Source: Sporosarcina sp. FSL K6-1522 (GTDB taxonomy: Bacteria; Bacillota; Bacilli; Bacillales_A; Planococcaceae). From it: a stretch of DNA of 64,000 nt. Positions 1-8,374 of the stretch are shown here, piece by piece. The translations under genes and the position numbers were made by a program. Position 1 is the stretch's first letter; every line of letters begins with the position of its first letter. The notes beneath the pieces are model-generated. The model had not been told where the DNA came from. It ran no database searches and saw only the letters and a program-made list of their open reading frames with translations. The stretch spans positions 1,115,501 through 1,179,500 of the forward strand of contig NZ_CP152019.1 in the NCBI RefSeq assembly GCF_038622445.1. Direction: 5' to 3'.

Positions 1-255
1 GTCTCCACTGCGCTTGTTGGACCGATTACGTTTTTCGGTTTAATCGTTGCGAACTTGTCTTATCAATTTTTTAAGACGTATAAGCATTCTATTCTAATTC
101 TCGGTGCATCTGTCATGAGTGTTATCGCCCTTGTTGGGGGACAGTGGGTTGTTGAACGAGTCTTTACGTTTTCAACAACGCTTAGTGTCATTATCAACTT
201 TATCGGCGGTGTCTATTTCATCTATCTACTATTGAAGGAGAGTCGATCTACATGA
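1..255 (+). CDS. yclO: Iron-siderophore ABC transporter permease (petrobactin type), C-terminal fragment
   Basis: The reading frame is open from the first base, so only the last 84 residues of a FecCD-family permease are present. They hold the family's ALVGPITFFGL segment near the cytoplasmic coupling helix and two to three hydrophobic segments. The stop overlaps the start of the ATPase gene by 4 bases, and a binding lipoprotein follows. This permease-ATPase-lipoprotein order and the sequence style match YclNOPQ, the petrobactin importer of Bacillus subtilis, in which this would be the second permease. The assignment to petrobactin rather than another catecholate siderophore is inference. Confidence 0.85.
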   Translation, partial: VSTALVGPITFFGLIVANLSYQFFKTYKHSILILGASVMSVIALVGGQWVVERVFTFSTTLSVIINFIGGVYFIYLLLKESRST

Positions 256-1013
256 TCCAAGTCCGTGAGTTATCGAAGTTTTATGGTAAGAAAGCGGTCG
301 TCGAAAAGGTGAATGTTAATATTCACCGTGGGAAAATTACGTCTTTCATCGGGCCAAATGGTGCGGGGAAGTCGACGCTCCTATCAATGGTTAGTCGTCT
401 GCTCGATGCAGATACAGGTGAAGTCCTTGTCGATAAAGATAATGTCAAACAGATGAAATCGAATGAGTTCTCAAAACGTGTGTCGATTTTGAAGCAGTCG
501 AACTTTATGAATGTGCGTTTGACGATTCGCGAGTTAGTGTCATTTGGACGCTATCCGCATTCGAAAGGGAAATTGACGGCGGAAGATCTTCGCATCGTGG
601 ACCAGGCAATGGATTACATGGATTTAATGGGTATGCAACATGATTATCTAGATGAATTGTCTGGTGGACAACGCCAGCGTGCATTTATTGCCATGGTCAT
701 CGCACAGGATACAGATTATATTCTGTTGGATGAACCACTCAATAACTTGGACATGAAGCATTCTGTTCAGATTATGAAAATCCTGAGAAGACTTGTGGAT
801 GATCTAGGAAAAACAGTTGTCATCGTTTTGCATGACATTAACTTTGCGTCTGTGTATTCCGACCGAATTGTTGCGCTGAAAAATGGTCGTGTTGTGAAAG
901 ATGGCCCGACGAATGACATTATCAATTCCGATGCATTAAAAGAAATTTACGATATGGATATTCCAATTAAGCAAATGAATAATTGTCGTATCTGTGTGTA
1001 CTTTAACTCTTAA
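252..1013 (+). CDS. yclP: Iron-siderophore ABC transporter ATP-binding protein
   Basis: This 253-residue ATPase energises ferric-siderophore import through the FecCD-type permeases encoded upstream. It carries Walker A (GPNGAGKST, about residues 35-43), the signature LSGGQRQRAFIAM, Walker B (YILLDEPLNNLD) and the switch histidine in VIVLHDINFA. Its length is normal for FepC/FecE-type subunits. The ATG overlaps the permease stop by 4 bases, so translation is probably coupled, and the lipoprotein gene starts 24 bases after its stop. Regulation, probably by Fur, lies outside the window. Confidence 0.93.
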   Translation: MIQVRELSKFYGKKAVVEKVNVNIHRGKITSFIGPNGAGKSTLLSMVSRLLDADTGEVLVDKDNVKQMKSNEFSKRVSILKQSNFMNVRLTIRELVSFGRYPHSKGKLTAEDLRIVDQAMDYMDLMGMQHDYLDELSGGQRQRAFIAMVIAQDTDYILLDEPLNNLDMKHSVQIMKILRRLVDDLGKTVVIVLHDINFASVYSDRIVALKNGRVVKDGPTNDIINSDALKEIYDMDIPIKQMNNCRICVYFNS

Positions 1014-1037
1014 TTTTAAACGAAAAGGATGGTTCAG

Positions 1038-2009
1038 ATGAAGAAACTTACAATGGCATTATTGATGTTCGCACTAATGGCTCTACTTGTAGCTTGCGGA
1101 GCGAAAGAAGAAAAACCTGCAGATAAAACGTCAGGTAGCGATAGTAAACCAGAAACAGAAGAAACAGCAACACCAGAAGAAATGACAATCAAGCACCAAC
1201 TTGGCGAAACAACACTGCCGAAAAACCCTGAAAAAGTTGTCGTATTCGACTTTGGTATGCTTGATACACTTGATGAACTTGGCATTGAAGTAGCAGGTCT
1301 TCCAAAAGCAAACGTTCCAGCGTATTTGGAGAAATATAAAGATGAAAAGTATGCAAACCTTGGTGGCTTGAAAGAACCTGATTTTGAAGCAATTCATGCG
1401 ATGAAGCCAGATGTCATCTTCATCTCTGGACGTCAATCAGACCTTTACGAAGATTTGAGTGAAATTGCTCCAACTATTTTTGTAGGTGTAGATACAACGC
1501 GTTACATGGAGTCATTCAAAGAGAACATGAACATGATTGCTGAACTTTTCGGCAAAGAAGCTGAAATGGAAGCAGAGCTTGCTGACATCGATGCGCAAAT
1601 TGCTGCTATCAATGAAAAAACAGCTACTGATGAAGACAAAGCGTTAATCGTTCTTGGTAACGAAGGGAAAGTAAGTGCGTATGGAGCAGGTTCACGTTTC
1701 GGTTTGATCCATGACGTATTTGGTTTTAAAGCAGCAGACGAAAAAATCGAAGTTTCTACGCATGGCCAAAGCGTATCATTCGAATACATTCTTGAAACAA
1801 ACCCAGATGTTCTTTTCGTAATCGATCGTGATGCAGCTGTAGGCGGCGAGGCAAGTGCGAAAGATGCAATTGAAAATGACTTAGTGAAGAAAACAAATGC
1901 GTTTAAAAACGGCAAGATCGTTTACTTGGATGCTGACTACTGGTACCTATCAGGTGGCGGATTGCTATCTGTGAAAGAAATGGTGAAAGAAGTAGAAGCA
2001 GCACTATAA
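1038..2009 (+). CDS. yclQ: Siderophore-binding lipoprotein of the iron ABC importer
   Basis: This 323-residue extracellular receptor captures the ferric siderophore and delivers it to the permease. It begins with a lipoprotein signal (MKKLTMALLMF...) ending in the lipobox LVAC, followed by a charged Glu/Lys/Thr-rich linker and a Fe3+-siderophore periplasmic-binding fold (class III, with the motif KPDVIFISGRQ in the first lobe and YILETNPDVLFVIDRD in the second). I chose the ATG at 1038 rather than the in-frame ATG at 1029, because the earlier one lies inside the Shine-Dalgarno AAAAGGA (1023-1029). It closes the operon and a terminator follows directly. Confidence 0.93.
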   Translation: MKKLTMALLMFALMALLVACGAKEEKPADKTSGSDSKPETEETATPEEMTIKHQLGETTLPKNPEKVVVFDFGMLDTLDELGIEVAGLPKANVPAYLEKYKDEKYANLGGLKEPDFEAIHAMKPDVIFISGRQSDLYEDLSEIAPTIFVGVDTTRYMESFKENMNMIAELFGKEAEMEAELADIDAQIAAINEKTATDEDKALIVLGNEGKVSAYGAGSRFGLIHDVFGFKAADEKIEVSTHGQSVSFEYILETNPDVLFVIDRDAAVGGEASAKDAIENDLVKKTNAFKNGKIVYLDADYWYLSGGGLLSVKEMVKEVEAAL

Positions 2010-2020
2010 TAAAATGGAGG

Positions 2021-2056
2021 AATCGGTTCACTATAAGGTGAGCCGATTCTTTTTTT
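2021..2056 (+). terminator. Intrinsic terminator of the yclOPQ operon
   Basis: An 11-bp stem (AATCGGTTCAC / GTGAGCCGATT, one G-U pair) with a 6-base loop is followed directly by a T-run. Confidence 0.9.
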
Positions 2057-2167
2057 ATTCGGGTGCCAGACCATTGAATTTGAATAGGCTTGGAATACAC
2101 TCTAAATGCTCCAGAAAGAAAGCACTACAATCAGCTGTACTTGACACCACAACTCAGGGTATAATGA

Positions 2168-2185
2168 CTAGTGTAAAGACACTAG
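2168..2185. promoter_or_regulatory. Perfect palindrome upstream of niaP, candidate operator
   Basis: CTAGTGT-AAAG-ACACTAG is a perfect 7-bp inverted repeat with a 4-base spacer. It sits directly after a TATAAT (2160-2165) and 30 bases before the niaP start, where a repressor would block transcription. In Bacillus the niacin transporter gene is repressed by NiaR (YrxA). Assigning this site to NiaR is inference. Confidence 0.5.
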
Positions 2186-2215
2186 GCGTGATATGGAGCG
2201 AGGAGTAGACGGATT

Positions 2216-3421
2216 GTGAAGAAGAAAAAACAAGAGATATCTCGAAATAAATTGTTAGCGCTGGCTGGAACAGGTTGGATGTTCGATGCAATGGACGTCG
2301 GGATTCTGTCCTTTGTTATTACGGCGCTTGCAGTGGAGTGGCAGCTAACGCCGTCTGAAATGGGCTGGATTGGTAGTGTGAACTCCATTGGGATGGCTGT
2401 AGGGGCATTGGGCTTTGGTTTACTTGCGGACCGAATTGGCCGCAAGAACGTCTTTATGCTGACGCTTGTCCTATTTTCGCTTGCAAGCGGATTGTCTGCA
2501 TTGACGACGACGTTGACGGCATTTCTCATCTTGCGCTTTTTAGTTGGTGCAGGACTCGGCGGAGAATTGCCGGTTGCATCGACGCTCGTTTCTGAAAGTG
2601 TGGAAGCGAAGGAACGGGGACGTGTCGTCGTTTTGCTGGAAAGCTTCTGGGCGGCGGGTTGGTTAATCTCCGCATTGATCGCTTACTTTGTCATTCCGGC
2701 ATACGGTTGGAGAATTGCATTAATCATTACGGCGCTACCTGCATTTTACGCCATTTACTTACGTCGGAAACTGCCAGATTCTCCAAAGTTCGAGGCGGAA
2801 GGTCAACCGAAGCAATCAGTGTTTGAAAAAATGCGATTGTTATGGTCGAAAAAGTATGCGCGTCGAACATTAATGTTGTGGATTGTCTGGTTCATGGTGG
2901 TGTTTTCGTATTACGGCATGTTCTTATGGTTGCCGAGTGTGATGGTGCTCAAAGGCTTTAGTTTGATTAAAAGCTTTGGCTACGTCCTCATTATGACGCT
3001 TGCACAATTACCAGGATATTTCTCAGCTGCATGGTTAATCGAACGTGCAGGACGGAAGTTTGTACTGGCAACGTATCTCCTTGGAACAGCTGTCAGTGCG
3101 TTTGTCTTCGGGAGTGCAGAGACCTTGCCGATGCTATTGCTCTTTGGGGCATTGCTGTCGTTCTTTAACTTGGGGGCATGGGGGGCATTGTATGCCTATT
3201 CTCCAGAGCAATATCCGACAGCGATTCGCGCAACAGGTTCGGGAATGGCGGCTGCGGTTGGACGAGTTGGTGGAATCTTCGGACCGTTACTCGTGGGTTC
3301 ACTATTGGCGGCTGGGTATGGCTTCGGGATGATCTTTGGCATCTTCTGTGGTGCGATTATCATTGGTGTGCTAGCAGTGGTGTTCTTGGGGACAGAAACG
3401 AAACAATTGGAATTGGAATGA
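2216..3421 (+). CDS. niaP: Niacin transporter, major facilitator superfamily
   Basis: This 401-residue, 12-helix MFS permease very probably imports niacin for NAD synthesis. The N-terminal half carries GTGWMFDAMDVGILSF, the MFS signature GLLADRIGRK between helices 2 and 3, and the stretch GGELPVASTLVSESVEAKERG. From memory these closely match Bacillus NiaP (YceI) and belong to the metabolite:H+ symporter branch. The start is GTG at 2216, preceded by AGGAG. It is transcribed alone, with a terminator after it. A different aromatic-acid or metabolite substrate is possible, but the NiaP-like motif set favours niacin. Confidence 0.85.
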   Translation: MKKKKQEISRNKLLALAGTGWMFDAMDVGILSFVITALAVEWQLTPSEMGWIGSVNSIGMAVGALGFGLLADRIGRKNVFMLTLVLFSLASGLSALTTTLTAFLILRFLVGAGLGGELPVASTLVSESVEAKERGRVVVLLESFWAAGWLISALIAYFVIPAYGWRIALIITALPAFYAIYLRRKLPDSPKFEAEGQPKQSVFEKMRLLWSKKYARRTLMLWIVWFMVVFSYYGMFLWLPSVMVLKGFSLIKSFGYVLIMTLAQLPGYFSAAWLIERAGRKFVLATYLLGTAVSAFVFGSAETLPMLLLFGALLSFFNLGAWGALYAYSPEQYPTAIRATGSGMAAAVGRVGGIFGPLLVGSLLAAGYGFGMIFGIFCGAIIIGVLAVVFLGTETKQLELE

Positions 3422-3429
3422 ATGAAGGG

Positions 3430-3455
3430 CCCGCCTGTTGAAGGTGGGTCTTTTT
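3430..3455 (+). terminator. Intrinsic terminator after niaP
   Basis: CCCGCCT / AGGTGGG stem with a 5-base loop, then TCTTTTT. Confidence 0.85.
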
Positions 3456-3527
3456 ATATTTGAAAGGAATAAAGGGACACAAACAACCCGTTAAGCAATC
3501 TTTCAACTTGATATACCGCAATGTTGT

Positions 3528-3543
3528 TTTCGTATATCCGCAA
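3528..3543 (+). promoter_or_regulatory. ComA-box-like element upstream of comQ
   Basis: TTTCGT-ATAT-CCGCAA matches 10 of 12 defined positions of the Bacillus ComA box (TTGCGG-N4-CCGCAA). It overlaps an everted repeat CCGCAA-N6-TTGCGG at 3538-3555, and a further CCGCAA lies at 3516-3521, exactly 22 bases (two helical turns) before the one at 3538. This cluster ends about 28 bases before a TATAAT (3583-3588) that has no recognisable -35 element, as expected for an activator-dependent promoter. It implies that comQX is autoinduced by phosphorylated ComA (inference). Confidence 0.6.
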
Positions 3544-3582
3544 GTGATATTGCGGTGAATGAGTGGGTAAAATGTGCTAAAG

Positions 3583-3588
3583 TATAAT
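3583..3588 (+). promoter_or_regulatory. -10 element of the comQX promoter
   Basis: A perfect TATAAT lies 42 bases before the comQ start. At the expected -35 position (about 3560-3565) the sequence is TGAGTG, which does not match the consensus, suggesting dependence on the CCGCAA-containing sites just upstream. Confidence 0.6.
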
Positions 3589-3629
3589 AGGTCAAAAAAA
3601 CTATTATTTAGGGGGGAGGAGGAAAGTAG

Positions 3630-4544
3630 TTGAGTACGGCGCAGTCTGTTTTGATCAAAAAATCAATTGAAAAAGTTATTAACGAACAAATTACACAACA
3701 GCAATTGAAAGAACAGCTTTTAATGTTTGTTGATTACCAATCAAAGCAAGGATTCTCTTTTGGAGAATTACTCGTTTTGCACTACAACCAATTCAATGGA
3801 GTAGTGACAGAAGAAATTTACTCAGTTGCAGCGGCTGTTGAAATGTTGATATTATCCTCCAATATGTTAGACGATTTCGAGGATGAAGACTGTATGGATA
3901 AGCCATGGTCAACGGAGGTCCCTTTATCGTTAAATGCAACAACTGCCCTTCTTTTCTTGAGTGCAAGTGTAATCAGAACTACAGATTTTAAAAATAAGGA
4001 TAAAGCGATTTCAATTTTGATAGAATATGCGCTTCGATCAATAAACGGTCAACATAAGGATCTTCTTAATAGTAGTAGAAATGAAACGGACTACATCGAG
4101 ATGACTTTAGAGAAATCAGGTTCGTTGGTTACTCTTGCTTGTCTTATAGGCACAGTATTAGCAACGGATGATTATCCGAAAGAAATCGTGACCTATTCTG
4201 AACTAATTGGTTTAGTAGGTCAAATTACCAACGATTTAAAGGATATAACAACATGGAACGAAAAAAATGATCTATTAAATAAGAAATTTACCCTTCCAAT
4301 CATCTATTTACTAAACTACCCGGACGATGATCTTCAGTTCATTCGTGATTATTATAATAATAAGTCAAGCGCTGATGAAGTTATCAAGAATCAGGAGTTA
4401 ATCAGTCGGAAGCTTGTTGAAACAGGAGCTATCACTTATACCGAAGTGATTAGGAAGATGCATCAAAATAGGGCATTGAACGAAGTGAAGAGACTTCCAG
4501 TTGATCAGCATTATATTGATCAACTAGTAAAATACATACACTAA
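3630..4544 (+). CDS. comQ: ComX pheromone isoprenyl transferase ComQ
   Basis: ComQ attaches a farnesyl or geranyl group to the tryptophan of the ComX precursor and is needed for its processing and export. This 304-residue protein is an all-helical isoprenyl diphosphate synthase relative. The first Asp-rich motif is LDDFEDED (about residues 78-85) and the second is the reduced NDLKDI (about residue 205), typical of ComQ rather than true chain-elongating synthases. The start is TTG at 3630 behind a very strong GGGGGGAGGAGG. comX begins 20 bases after its stop and comP-comA follow, which fixes the assignment despite expected low sequence identity. Confidence 0.92.
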   Translation: MSTAQSVLIKKSIEKVINEQITQQQLKEQLLMFVDYQSKQGFSFGELLVLHYNQFNGVVTEEIYSVAAAVEMLILSSNMLDDFEDEDCMDKPWSTEVPLSLNATTALLFLSASVIRTTDFKNKDKAISILIEYALRSINGQHKDLLNSSRNETDYIEMTLEKSGSLVTLACLIGTVLATDDYPKEIVTYSELIGLVGQITNDLKDITTWNEKNDLLNKKFTLPIIYLLNYPDDDLQFIRDYYNNKSSADEVIKNQELISRKLVETGAITYTEVIRKMHQNRALNEVKRLPVDQHYIDQLVKYIH

Positions 4545-4564
4545 AGAACAGGGGGATATAAAAA

Positions 4565-4726
4565 ATGCAGGATATTATTCAGTTTTTAATCAATAATGCC
4601 GATGTATTAGAAAAAGTAAAAGCGGGAACAGCAAGTTTAGTTGGCGTCACTGGAGAAGAAGTGAAGGCAATCTTGGAAGTGTTCTTTGATAGACAAATTA
4701 CTCCAAAGGTTTATTATTGGGAATAA
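4565..4726 (+). CDS. comX: ComX quorum-sensing pheromone precursor
   Basis: This 53-residue peptide is the precursor of the secreted pheromone sensed by ComP. It has the usual two parts: an N-terminal leader (MQDIIQFLINNADVLEKV...) and a C-terminal pheromone segment containing a single tryptophan, here at residue 52 in ...ITPKVYYWE, next to last. In known ComX proteins the mature pheromone is a C-terminal piece of about 5-10 residues whose Trp is isoprenylated. The Shine-Dalgarno is AGGGGG (about 4549-4554). Position between comQ and comP supports the call strongly. The exact cleavage site and the lipid length cannot be read from the sequence. Confidence 0.92.
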   Translation: MQDIIQFLINNADVLEKVKAGTASLVGVTGEEVKAILEVFFDRQITPKVYYWE

Positions 4727-4732
4727 GAGTTT

Positions 4733-4764
4733 AAAGTCGGAGGAATTTTTCTCCGACTTTTTTT
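4733..4764 (+). terminator. Intrinsic terminator or attenuator between comX and comP
   Basis: A perfect 10-bp stem (AAAGTCGGAG / CTCCGACTTT) with an 8-base loop runs into seven T residues. The comP Shine-Dalgarno AAGGAG (4765-4770) abuts the T-run, so comPA must be transcribed by read-through or from a promoter inside comQX. Confidence 0.85.
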
Positions 4765-4775
4765 AAGGAGAGAAA

Positions 4776-7112
4776 ATGAAACAGAATATTAAAACGAATA
4801 TTATACATTTACTGCTGTTTTTAATCGTATTGGGACTGACGAGTTATTTCACTCTAACGATCTTACAGTTTCCACTAGTCGGTATGAAGGTGAAGCAAGA
4901 AAATCACCATTGGATAGTAGAACAAAAATATAAAAATGGATGGGCTTCAAGTCAACCGATTGAAGAAGGAAGCATAGTAGAGCTTGTTGACGAGGAAAAA
5001 ACGGAAAGGCATTCGACTGTAAAGCGGTTTGGTAGGGTTGAAATGGCCAAATCCGTAACAATTACGAATAATGATTTGAAAAGCCATACCTTCAATATAT
5101 CTTATCTTCACATGACTCTGAAGGATATGTTTTATTTACTGTTTCCAATGTTATTCGCTACAGTGACTATTTTGCTAAGTGTTTTTCTTTATGTGAAAAT
5201 GAAGGATGATCGATCTGCCATCATTTTAATTTATTTTTTATTGTCATTAGGAGTTTGTTATTTAGGTGCTTCCATGTCTGCTAGAGGAGACGTGATAGGA
5301 AGAATTTTAACAAACATCACCCTACCAAGCACCATCATTTTATTTATCCATTTTTTAAAAAGGTATTTTGGGAAATATGGCTTAGTATTTATTAAAACGA
5401 CATCTCTTATTAGGTTATATGTGATTTACATGTTTTTTGTAGTCGTTATATTTGGCAATCAGTTCTTTCCGGTCATCAACAATTATATCAGCGAGTTTAA
5501 GTTGCTGTTTTGCTCATCAATACTTTTTTATTTTCTTTTTTATCTAATCCGATTTTATAGTGAATATAAGCATTCTGAAGGGAAATCGATTCTGAAAATC
5601 CTGAAGTTTACTATATTTCTAGCTTTCAGTCCGTTTACTTTTTTTTATGCAGTACCTACCATTCTCTTTAAAAAAGAGCTACTTTCGGCAGAAATTACAA
5701 CTATTTTTTTAATCATTATCCCTATTGCAATTGTCTATTTACAAGTGGCGGAAAAGTTGTTTGATATAGAGTTTTTCTTGGATAGGCTACGCTACTACTC
5801 ATTCATTTCATTTCTGTTTACTGTATTACAGATTGTATTGTTGAGATTTGCACTGGGCATTAAACTGCTGCCAGGTACGACTGTGATGATGTTCTTTATT
5901 TTGTTCATCTGTACAATATTGTTAATATATCTGAAAGAGCACCTCGATTATACACTTCGACATCATCTATTTTCACAAAAAGGTGATTTTGGAATGAGTT
6001 TATATACATTTTTCCAAAGAATGAAGTACGAAACAAAGGTATCCAGTCTGATTACGAATCTTGAAAATGAAATCAGAGATGTATTAATGGTGAAAAAGGT
6101 TTTATATGTTGAAGTCGTTCGAGAAGAAGTCGAAGGAAAGTGGATACTGAAGGACGGGAGTGAATTTCTGGCTGCATCAACTGAAGACGTAGAAAAAATG
6201 AATTGGGATCATCATCGGATTGGAACATTAACTGAAGTAACGGGTGGATTTGCGATTGTGATTGGGGGAGATTACAATCATAAAAAAATTATTCTTTTAG
6301 GTATGAAAAAATATAAGACCAACTTGAACGTACAAGAAAAAATATGGTTGGAGACACTAGCGTATGTTTCAAGCATTCTTTTTGAAAACCTTCAATTGAT
6401 TGAAGGACTTATTGAGGAAATCGAAAATTATAAAGGGGAAAATCATTACAAGGAAAATGATAATTATCCCTTCTGGCTTTCGAGATTATTGTTCTCTCTA
6501 GCAGAAAAAGAAAGGGCCAATCTATCAATGGATTTGCATGATTCCGTACTGCAAGATCAGTTGCAACTTTTAAGGGAAATTGAAAAGATATCAGGGAAAG
6601 TGACCGATGGATCTATCGAAAATGATTTATTTGACCTGAAGGAAAGAATGCTAGACAACATCCATTTAGTACGAGAAACATGTAATGAGCTTCGCCCTCC
6701 CCTTTTAAGTGAATTAGGGATTATTCAGTCTTTGCAAAATTTAATCGACCAGACAAAACTGCGTAGCAACTTCATATTAATATCCGAATTGGACCAATCG
6801 ATTCGAACATTGGATCAGGAATATGACTTAGTTCTGTATCGTGTGGTACAAGAACTTTTAAACAATGCTATGAAACATTCCTTAGCCTCCGAGGTCAAGA
6901 TAACATTACGTGAAAAAAACCAATACCTGTATTTGACATATTATGACAATGGTAAAGGGGTTGATATGCTGAAGTTAAATGATTCCCTTAAAACAATAGG
7001 CATATTCGGAATAAAAGAGCGAATAAAAAGTATAGGTGGAATAATTGATATCCGTTCTGCTCAGGGAGAAGGAATGCAGGTAATTATCAGGTTGAAAACT
7101 GGAGGGAATTAG
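4776..7112 (+). CDS. comP: ComP sensor histidine kinase
   Basis: ComP is the membrane receptor for ComX and phosphorylates ComA. This 778-residue protein has one N-terminal membrane helix, an extracytoplasmic segment of roughly 85 residues, then a series of membrane helices to about residue 390, and a cytoplasmic region. The kinase is of the HisKA_3/NarL-partner type, with the phospho-accepting histidine at about residue 588 in MDLHDSVLQ and the N box ELLNNAMKH at about 692-700; GKGVD and GIFGIKERI form the later ATP-lid motifs. Length and topology match Bacillus ComP (about 770 residues). The membrane half is expected to be highly variable between pherotypes. comA starts 2 bases after its stop. 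Confidence 0.92.
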   Translation: MKQNIKTNIIHLLLFLIVLGLTSYFTLTILQFPLVGMKVKQENHHWIVEQKYKNGWASSQPIEEGSIVELVDEEKTERHSTVKRFGRVEMAKSVTITNNDLKSHTFNISYLHMTLKDMFYLLFPMLFATVTILLSVFLYVKMKDDRSAIILIYFLLSLGVCYLGASMSARGDVIGRILTNITLPSTIILFIHFLKRYFGKYGLVFIKTTSLIRLYVIYMFFVVVIFGNQFFPVINNYISEFKLLFCSSILFYFLFYLIRFYSEYKHSEGKSILKILKFTIFLAFSPFTFFYAVPTILFKKELLSAEITTIFLIIIPIAIVYLQVAEKLFDIEFFLDRLRYYSFISFLFTVLQIVLLRFALGIKLLPGTTVMMFFILFICTILLIYLKEHLDYTLRHHLFSQKGDFGMSLYTFFQRMKYETKVSSLITNLENEIRDVLMVKKVLYVEVVREEVEGKWILKDGSEFLAASTEDVEKMNWDHHRIGTLTEVTGGFAIVIGGDYNHKKIILLGMKKYKTNLNVQEKIWLETLAYVSSILFENLQLIEGLIEEIENYKGENHYKENDNYPFWLSRLLFSLAEKERANLSMDLHDSVLQDQLQLLREIEKISGKVTDGSIENDLFDLKERMLDNIHLVRETCNELRPPLLSELGIIQSLQNLIDQTKLRSNFILISELDQSIRTLDQEYDLVLYRVVQELLNNAMKHSLASEVKITLREKNQYLYLTYYDNGKGVDMLKLNDSLKTIGIFGIKERIKSIGGIIDIRSAQGEGMQVIIRLKTGGN

Positions 7113-7114
7113 GA

Positions 7115-7777
7115 ATGATTAATGTATTGATTGTGGATGATCATCCCGCTGTCGGCGAAGGAACTAAGGCGATGATCGATCAAGAAGAAGATATGAGGGC
7201 GGATGTACTTTCAGATGTTGAAGAAGTGATAGGGAACCTTAAAGAAGAGGTGTACGCAATTTACTTAATAGACTTATATATGCCAAAAGTAAATGGGGTT
7301 GAATTAACTAAAATGATTTTACAAGTGAATCCTGATGCAAAGATTCTCATCTATACTGGTTTTGATTTAGTGTCGCATTATAACCTACTGATTGAAGCAG
7401 GGATTTCAGGGTTTATGAGTAAAACTGCAACACAAGAACAATTAATCACCGGAATCAGATGCGCATTAAGGGAAGAAGTTGTCATCCCACTTCATTTGCT
7501 TAAACAACTAAGAAGGGTGAATGCCGGACCTTCAACTAGCGAAGGAGAACAGAGCTTGGGAGATATTATACTTTCAAGCAAAGAGCAACAAATATTAGAT
7601 GAGGTATCCAAAGGACTAACCAATAATGCAATTGCTATAAACCTTTCAATGAGTCAACGAACGATTGAATATCATTTAACTAAAATCTTCACAAAACTAG
7701 GTGTGGGCTCAAGAACAGAAGCTTTACTAAAAGCAAGAGAATATGGATTGTTATCTATGCAGTTAATGGATACTTAA
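7115..7777 (+). CDS. comA: ComA response regulator
   Basis: ComA is the DNA-binding output of the pheromone pathway. This 220-residue protein has an N-terminal receiver domain (DDHPAVGEG acidic pair at residues 8-9, phospho-acceptor D53 in YLIDLYMPKVNG, conserved threonine in ILIYTGFD, lysine in FMSKTATQEQL) and a C-terminal LuxR/NarL helix-turn-helix (LSSKEQQILDEVSKGLTNNAIA...RTIEYHLTKIFTKLGVGSRTEAL). It is translationally linked to comP. A near-perfect ComA box begins 5 bases after its stop, which suggests that it activates the accessory genes downstream. Confidence 0.93.
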   Translation: MINVLIVDDHPAVGEGTKAMIDQEEDMRADVLSDVEEVIGNLKEEVYAIYLIDLYMPKVNGVELTKMILQVNPDAKILIYTGFDLVSHYNLLIEAGISGFMSKTATQEQLITGIRCALREEVVIPLHLLKQLRRVNAGPSTSEGEQSLGDIILSSKEQQILDEVSKGLTNNAIAINLSMSQRTIEYHLTKIFTKLGVGSRTEALLKAREYGLLSMQLMDT

Positions 7778-7781
7778 ATGA

Positions 7782-7797
7782 TTTCGGAAAACCGCAA
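7782..7797 (+). promoter_or_regulatory. ComA-box-like element just after comA
   Basis: TTTCGG-AAAA-CCGCAA matches 11 of 12 defined positions of TTGCGG-N4-CCGCAA. The stretch starting ACCGCAAT is also shared with the comQ promoter region (16 of 18 bases, 3515-3532 against 7791-7808), supporting common regulation. Confidence 0.65.
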
Positions 7798-8374
7798 TAT
7801 GGTTTTCGGTGATATTGTTCAAGATTTATCTGTGAATGATTGTTGTACGAGAAATGATATAGCCGAGCTTACAGTAGGTCAGCTACGTTTATAATTTAAT
7901 AGACGAAAAGTTGTGCACCTGGAATCTCTTCTATCATTCTAATCAACCACATGGGTGATGCGGTTTTTCGAAATTCGGTGAGTATTGTGCCTAACTCAAA
8001 TCGCTGTTTGAGAATAGTTAAGTCAGTGAGTGCGAAAAAAGAAACCACTGGTTAGTAATGTACAAAATAATGAAGAACCAATCCATTTTATCACTCAATG
8101 CTGCTGTGTGTATAATCCTACAAGGGAAATACATGTCAGCTGGGGAAACAATAGGGACGATTTGTAAAGCGACATGTGGTGGTTTGTCATATCTAGGCTA
8201 TCATTCTCGTCTTTTCGTGCAAAGTTCGGCAGCCTTTTCCCGAGTAGTCGGGAAAAGGCCTCTTGCAAGAAGGAATCAATTATAGTGAAAGATTATTGTA
8301 TTTATAGCAACATTTTTGCAGTATCCGACATCGACCATATCGATAGACTAAATTGGTGAATGAACGCAAGGGGG

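Noticed and set aside
2141..2165. TTGACA followed by TATAAT before niaP as a standard promoter
   Set aside because: The spacing is only 13 bases, too short for a normal sigma-A promoter; the TATAAT may still be used.
8231..8258. Perfect 12-bp hairpin as a terminator
   Set aside because: Neither strand has a T-run after the stem.
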